DNA of 15,226 nucleotides from Bacteroidia bacterium (lineage in GTDB: Bacteria > Bacteroidota > Bacteroidia > Bacteroidales > P3): positions 1 to 15,226 of the forward strand of contig BNXT01000017.1 in NCBI GenBank assembly GCA_025999775.1, given 5' to 3'. The notes under the pieces were generated by a model that saw only the letters and a list, made by a program, of their open reading frames with translations, was not told where the DNA came from and did no database searches. Shown here one piece after another: positions 13,592 through 15,226 of the stretch (position 1 is its first letter; each line of letters starts with the position of its first letter). A program made the position numbers and the translations under genes.

Positions 13592-14895
13592 CATAAGTGT
13601 TGCATTAATTTATAAAAATGTTCTTTGAAATTATTGTAAATCAGTTAATTATGATTGTTTTTTGATTCCGCCGATTTGAAATGATAATTTTACGGGTTAA
13701 TTATAACTCGTTATGAATCAAAACAAATATGTATTTGCTCAGTTGGTTGATTTTTTGCCGTATGATGATTTTTATTACATAGTCAAAAAGTATAAAGGCA
13801 ACAAGGGCATTCGGGATTTTTCCTGCTGGAATCAATTGCTGAAAATGATGTTCGGACAACTTGCTGCCTGCGAAAGTTTGCGCGATTTGTGTATTTTTAC
13901 TCAGGCGCATCATCAAAAATCGTATCATTTAGGCTTTGGAAACGATGTCAATCTGTCCACAATTTCGCGGGCAAATGCCCATCGCGATTATCGGATTTTC
14001 GAGGAATTTGCCGCTCAAATGATAGCAAAAGCGCAAAAATGCCGTGCCGACATTGAGTTGGATATAAAAGTTGATGGACATATTTATGCCTTCGATTCTT
14101 CGACTATCTCACTGTGCCTCAATGTGTTTTGGTGGGCAACCTACAAAAGTCAGAAAGGCGGCATTAAATTGCACACGCTCTACGATGTGAGGACGCAAAT
14201 CCCTGAGTTTGTAATTATTACACCCGCTTCGCTAAACGATGTAAACGGTATGGATTACATTGCGTATCAAGCGGGCAGTTACTACATTTTCGACCGAGGG
14301 TACAACGATTTTGCGCGGCTTTACAACATTCATCAGCACAAGGCATTTTTTGTTTTTCGTGCGCGTGAAAATGTGAAATTCCAACGAATGTACAGTATCA
14401 AACGAGCGCTAAATACGGGTGTCAAGTCCGACCAAATCGGTGTTTTCACAACTGGAAAATCACCCCAACGCTACCCCGAAAAAATCCGTAAAATTCGTTA
14501 TCACGATGCAGAACATGACAGAGAATTTATTTTTTTGACGAATGATTTTCATTCCGATGCAAGAACAATAACCGAACTTTACCGAAAACGCTGGGGTATT
14601 GAATTGTTTTTCAAGTGGATAAAGCAACATTTGAAAATCAAATCATTTTGGGGAACAACCGAAAATGCTGTAAAAATTCAGATAAATTGTGCGATAATTG
14701 CCTATTGTCTTGTGGCCATCGTTGCTAAATCGCTCAAAACAGAGCACACAATTTACGAAATATTACAAATTTTAGGCAAATCCCTACTGGACAAAACGCC
14801 TATAAATCAACTACTTAACAAAACTGATTACAAAAATGTCAAAGAACAACATGATAACTTATTGATATTCAATTAGATTAAACGCAACACAAGTG
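13592..14895 (+). mobile_element. IS4-family insertion sequence (DUF4372 type), ends approximate
   Basis: A complete transposase gene is flanked by a short imperfect inverted repeat: GTGTTGCATTAAT at 13597-13609 on the left and, on the opposite strand, GTGTTGCGTTTAAT ending at 14890 on the right. About 100 bp of AT-rich leader precede the gene. I could not identify a target-site duplication, so the boundaries may be off by several bases. Confidence 0.75.
13713..14876 (+). CDS. IS4-family transposase with DUF4372 N-terminal domain
   Basis: The 387-residue transposase moves the surrounding element by a DDE reaction. Residues about 5-78 match the DUF4372 N-terminal domain (FAQLVDFLPYDDF, KYKGNKGIRDFSCWNQLL, FGQLAACESLRDL). 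The catalytic core has Asp128 (AFDSSTI), Asp194 (YIFDRGYND) and Glu297 within the IS4 YREK signature (Y290, R293, E297, K304). Frame and length are intact, so the element may be active. The ATG at 13713 is the first in frame that precedes the DUF4372 start. Confidence 0.96.
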   Translation: MNQNKYVFAQLVDFLPYDDFYYIVKKYKGNKGIRDFSCWNQLLKMMFGQLAACESLRDLCIFTQAHHQKSYHLGFGNDVNLSTISRANAHRDYRIFEEFAAQMIAKAQKCRADIELDIKVDGHIYAFDSSTISLCLNVFWWATYKSQKGGIKLHTLYDVRTQIPEFVIITPASLNDVNGMDYIAYQAGSYYIFDRGYNDFARLYNIHQHKAFFVFRARENVKFQRMYSIKRALNTGVKSDQIGVFTTGKSPQRYPEKIRKIRYHDAEHDREFIFLTNDFHSDARTITELYRKRWGIELFFKWIKQHLKIKSFWGTTENAVKIQINCAIIAYCLVAIVAKSLKTEHTIYEILQILGKSLLDKTPINQLLNKTDYKNVKEQHDNLLIFN

Positions 14896-14902
14896 CCTTA
14901 CC

Positions 14903-14964
14903 GCTAAAAATCGTCGCACAAAACCCTGCAGCTTGCGCAGGGGTGTGCGACTGTTATTTTTAGC
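14903..14964. other. Long three-part stem-loop beside the IS right end
   Basis: GCTAAAAAT/ATTTTTAGC, GTCGCACA/TGTGCGAC and CCCTGC/GCAGGG stack into one hairpin of 62 nt with small internal loops. It begins 13 nt after the inferred IS end. No T run follows directly, so it is not a typical terminator. Confidence 0.75.
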
Positions 14965-14980
14965 AAGCATTTTTCTTTTG

Positions 14981-15016
14981 GTTCGTTTTCTTTTGGTGCC
15001 TCAAAAGAAAATGAAC
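14981..15016. repeat. Inverted repeat GTTCGTTTTCTTTTG
   Basis: GTTC and TTTTCTTTTG (14981-14995) pair with CAAAAGAAAA and GAAC (15002-15016) around GTGCCT, with one mismatch. Confidence 0.7.
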
Positions 15017-15052
15017 GACCTTATATCCGCAATTAAAAATTACTAAAAAGAA

Positions 15053-15089
15053 GCAAAGCGTTGAAAATAAAACACTTGCAACGCTTTGC
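15053..15089. repeat. Inverted repeat GCAAAGCGTTG
   Basis: GCAAAGCGTTG (15053-15063) and CAACGCTTTGC (15079-15089) form a perfect 11-bp stem with a 15-nt loop. From 15090 to the window end I see AT-rich sequence and a weak AAGAGA/TCTCTT hairpin at 15197-15216, but no gene. Confidence 0.7.
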
Positions 15090-15226
15090 AGTTTGAAAAA
15101 ATTTCACTAAATTTCTTCTATAAATTTTGACAGAAATTTTTATTTGTCCGTGTGTAATTCAAAAATTTGGTTTAATGGTCAAAAATGAGGATGAAAAAGA
15201 GAGTTTTTTATCTCTTAATTTCATCT

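Noticed and set aside
14903..14964. Intrinsic terminator of the transposase gene
   Set aside because: The hairpin is strong but no T run follows on either strand at the required place; kept as a structural element only.

Overview
This window looks like chromosomal DNA of a Bacteroidota bacterium, probably a Bacteroidales. The sequence is AT-rich. Almost every gene is preceded by the Bacteroidota -7 box TAnnTTTG, several with a TTG about 19-20 bp upstream. No Shine-Dalgarno sites are evident, and the proteins (DUF4369/TlpA-type lipoprotein thioredoxin, stand-alone RRM protein, DUF4372 transposase) fit that phylum. I cannot name genus or species.

Left and centre (about 120-10,760) hold ordinary genes. 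They are a thioredoxin-like lipoprotein (-), uvrA (+), tRNA-Ser(CGA) (+) running straight into a short-chain dehydrogenase, tRNA-Ser(TGA) (-), tRNA-Lys(CTT) (-), a translationally coupled pair rfbA then a polyprenyl diphosphate synthase (-), an RRM RNA-binding protein (+) with a clear terminator, a ydfG-like dehydrogenase (+), and an exported beta-barrel-like protein (+). The gaps at 1302-1868, 5788-6297 and 8690-9080 contain repeats and gene remnants. One is an 84-bp promoter-plus-start module present in inverted copies at 1404-1487 and 6099-6181.

The right part (about 10,780-15,226) is accessory DNA. Three small toxin-antitoxin loci follow one another: a Phd/YefM-like antitoxin with only the C-terminal third to half of a YoeB toxin (-), an intact RelE/HigB-like toxin with its Xre antitoxin (+), and a VapB-like/VapC PIN pair (-). 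They are separated by mosaic blocks of dispersed repeats. One repeat end (GAGGCGCTAYAGAATT) occurs in alternating orientation around these modules, so it brackets them like terminal inverted repeats, and one copy supplies the last codons and stop of vapC. An intact IS4-family insertion sequence (DUF4372 type) follows, then a cluster of strong stem-loops up to the window edge.

The main candidate for something new is the combination of TIR-like repeat ends, structured repeat bodies and toxin-antitoxin cargo at 10,798-13,100. The sequence shows the repeats and their orientation; mobility of these units is inference. I found no CRISPR array, integrase, phage genes or rRNA.
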